A DNA stretch of 6,228 nt from positions 1 through 6,228 of the forward strand of contig JAJZSC010000211.1 in the NCBI GenBank assembly GCA_021849995.1. Reading direction: 5' to 3'. The position numbers were made by a program, and so were the translations under genes. Shown piece after piece: positions 5,818 through 6,228 of the stretch (positions are counted from its first letter, which is position 1; every line of letters starts with the position of its first letter). The notes under the pieces are model-generated. The model saw nothing but the letters and a program-made list of their open reading frames with translations. It did not search any database and was not told the origin of the DNA. The DNA is from Bacillota bacterium. Lineage in GTDB: Bacteria > Bacillota > Desulfitobacteriia > Desulfitobacteriales > Desulfitobacteriaceae.

Positions 5818-6228
5818 TTAATTTAGGTAGTCATTATTCAGGATGGTATCAACAATCGCTCTAAGGTTACTGTTACGTACCCTCAGGGGTACCGCGCACT
5901 CAGGACCAATGATCTGAACACCGTCCTTCAGAGCGTCTATCACTTCCTTTGCTACTTTTTGTACTGTTCCTGTAAGCAATGTTTCAACATTATTTATATT
6001 TCCGGAGAGTGAAATCTTTCCTCTCACAGCAGCTACGGCATCATTGGCCTTTACCTTGGAATCAAAATGAAAATTTTTAAAGCCAGCTCCAGCTATATAC
6101 CCCATCCTGTCTAAAGTATTTCCACAGATATGCAAAATAGTTGGACCATCTATCCTCTCATTTATTATTTTGTGAATAGGCAGTAAATAGTCTCTATAGG
6201 CATAGGGTCCCACCAGATCACATGTAGC
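5818..6228 (-). CDS. MtaA/MtbA/CmuA-type corrinoid-dependent methyltransferase, URO-D superfamily (N-terminus off the right edge)
   Basis: The frame is open from the right edge to TAA at 5820-5818, giving 136 residues of the C-terminal part. A GTG at 6213 is internal: the residues before it (ATCDLV) continue a conserved (S)DLVGPYxYRDYLLP element into the window edge. Zinc-ligand candidates are HIC (His33 and Cys35 of this fragment, 6132-6124) and the Cys of GPECAVP (Cys111, 5896-5898). The 78-residue spacing from His to the second Cys fits the H-X-C-Xn-C zinc site known from methylcobalamin:coenzyme M methyltransferases. True uroporphyrinogen decarboxylase (HemE) lacks this site. SGNINNVETLLTGT and PLRVRNSNLRAIVDT are also typical of the family. 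Enzymes of this group activate a thiol or related acceptor on zinc and move a methyl group from or to a corrinoid protein. The substrate here is unknown, and bacterial members often do not use coenzyme M. The corrinoid protein and partner methyltransferase would be expected upstream, outside the window. Confidence 0.88.
   Translation of the reverse strand, partial: ATCDLVGPYAYRDYLLPIHKIINERIDGPTILHICGNTLDRMGYIAGAGFKNFHFDSKVKANDAVAAVRGKISLSGNINNVETLLTGTVQKVAKEVIDALKDGVQIIGPECAVPLRVRNSNLRAIVDTILNNDYLN

Noticed and set aside
5818..6213. GTG at 6213 as the methyltransferase start
   Set aside because: The frame stays open to the window edge with family-like residues before the GTG, and 131 residues would be only a fraction of the family length.

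Overview
This window appears to come from the chromosome of a low-to-mid GC, Gram-positive-type anaerobe. The best guess is the Clostridia/Peptococcaceae-like Firmicutes. The reasons are strong AGGAGG-type ribosome binding sites, AT-rich spacers with rho-independent terminators, a secreted DUF5667-type protein, a PrpR-N/PAS/AAA+ sigma-54 activator, and an MtaA/MtbA/CmuA-type methyltransferase. The taxonomic placement is inference only. No mobile element, CRISPR array, phage gene or rRNA was seen.

Every supported gene lies on the minus strand, so the window is read from right to left. At 6228-5818 is the C-terminal part of a methyltransferase of the uroporphyrinogen-decarboxylase (URO-D) fold superfamily, with a His-X-Cys...Cys zinc site; its start lies beyond the right edge. 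At 5652-3724 is a complete glutamine-hydrolysing asparagine synthetase (asnB). It has a candidate promoter upstream and a hairpin-plus-T-tract terminator at 3591-3629. At 3484-2216 is a secreted, low-complexity, highly charged protein with a central DUF5667-like helical region, closed by a terminator at 2130-2176. At 1902-1820 is tRNA-Leu(UAG), with a convincing extended -10 promoter about 110 bp upstream (2015-2043) and a terminator at 1708-1738. At 1518-1 is the N-terminal 506 residues of a sigma-54-dependent activator (PrpR-N, PAS, AAA+), whose helix-turn-helix lies beyond the left edge.

These look like separate transcription units rather than one operon, because terminators separate asnB, the DUF5667 gene and the tRNA. 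The activator and the methyltransferase would both fit a one-carbon or small-organic-acid lifestyle, but nothing here shows that one controls the other. The points worth a second look are small: a long tRNA leader carrying Cys-rich short frames, an 18-20-bp repeat array after asnB that also encodes an open hydrophobic frame, and the DUF5667 protein itself. I did not find convincing evidence of a new multi-gene system.
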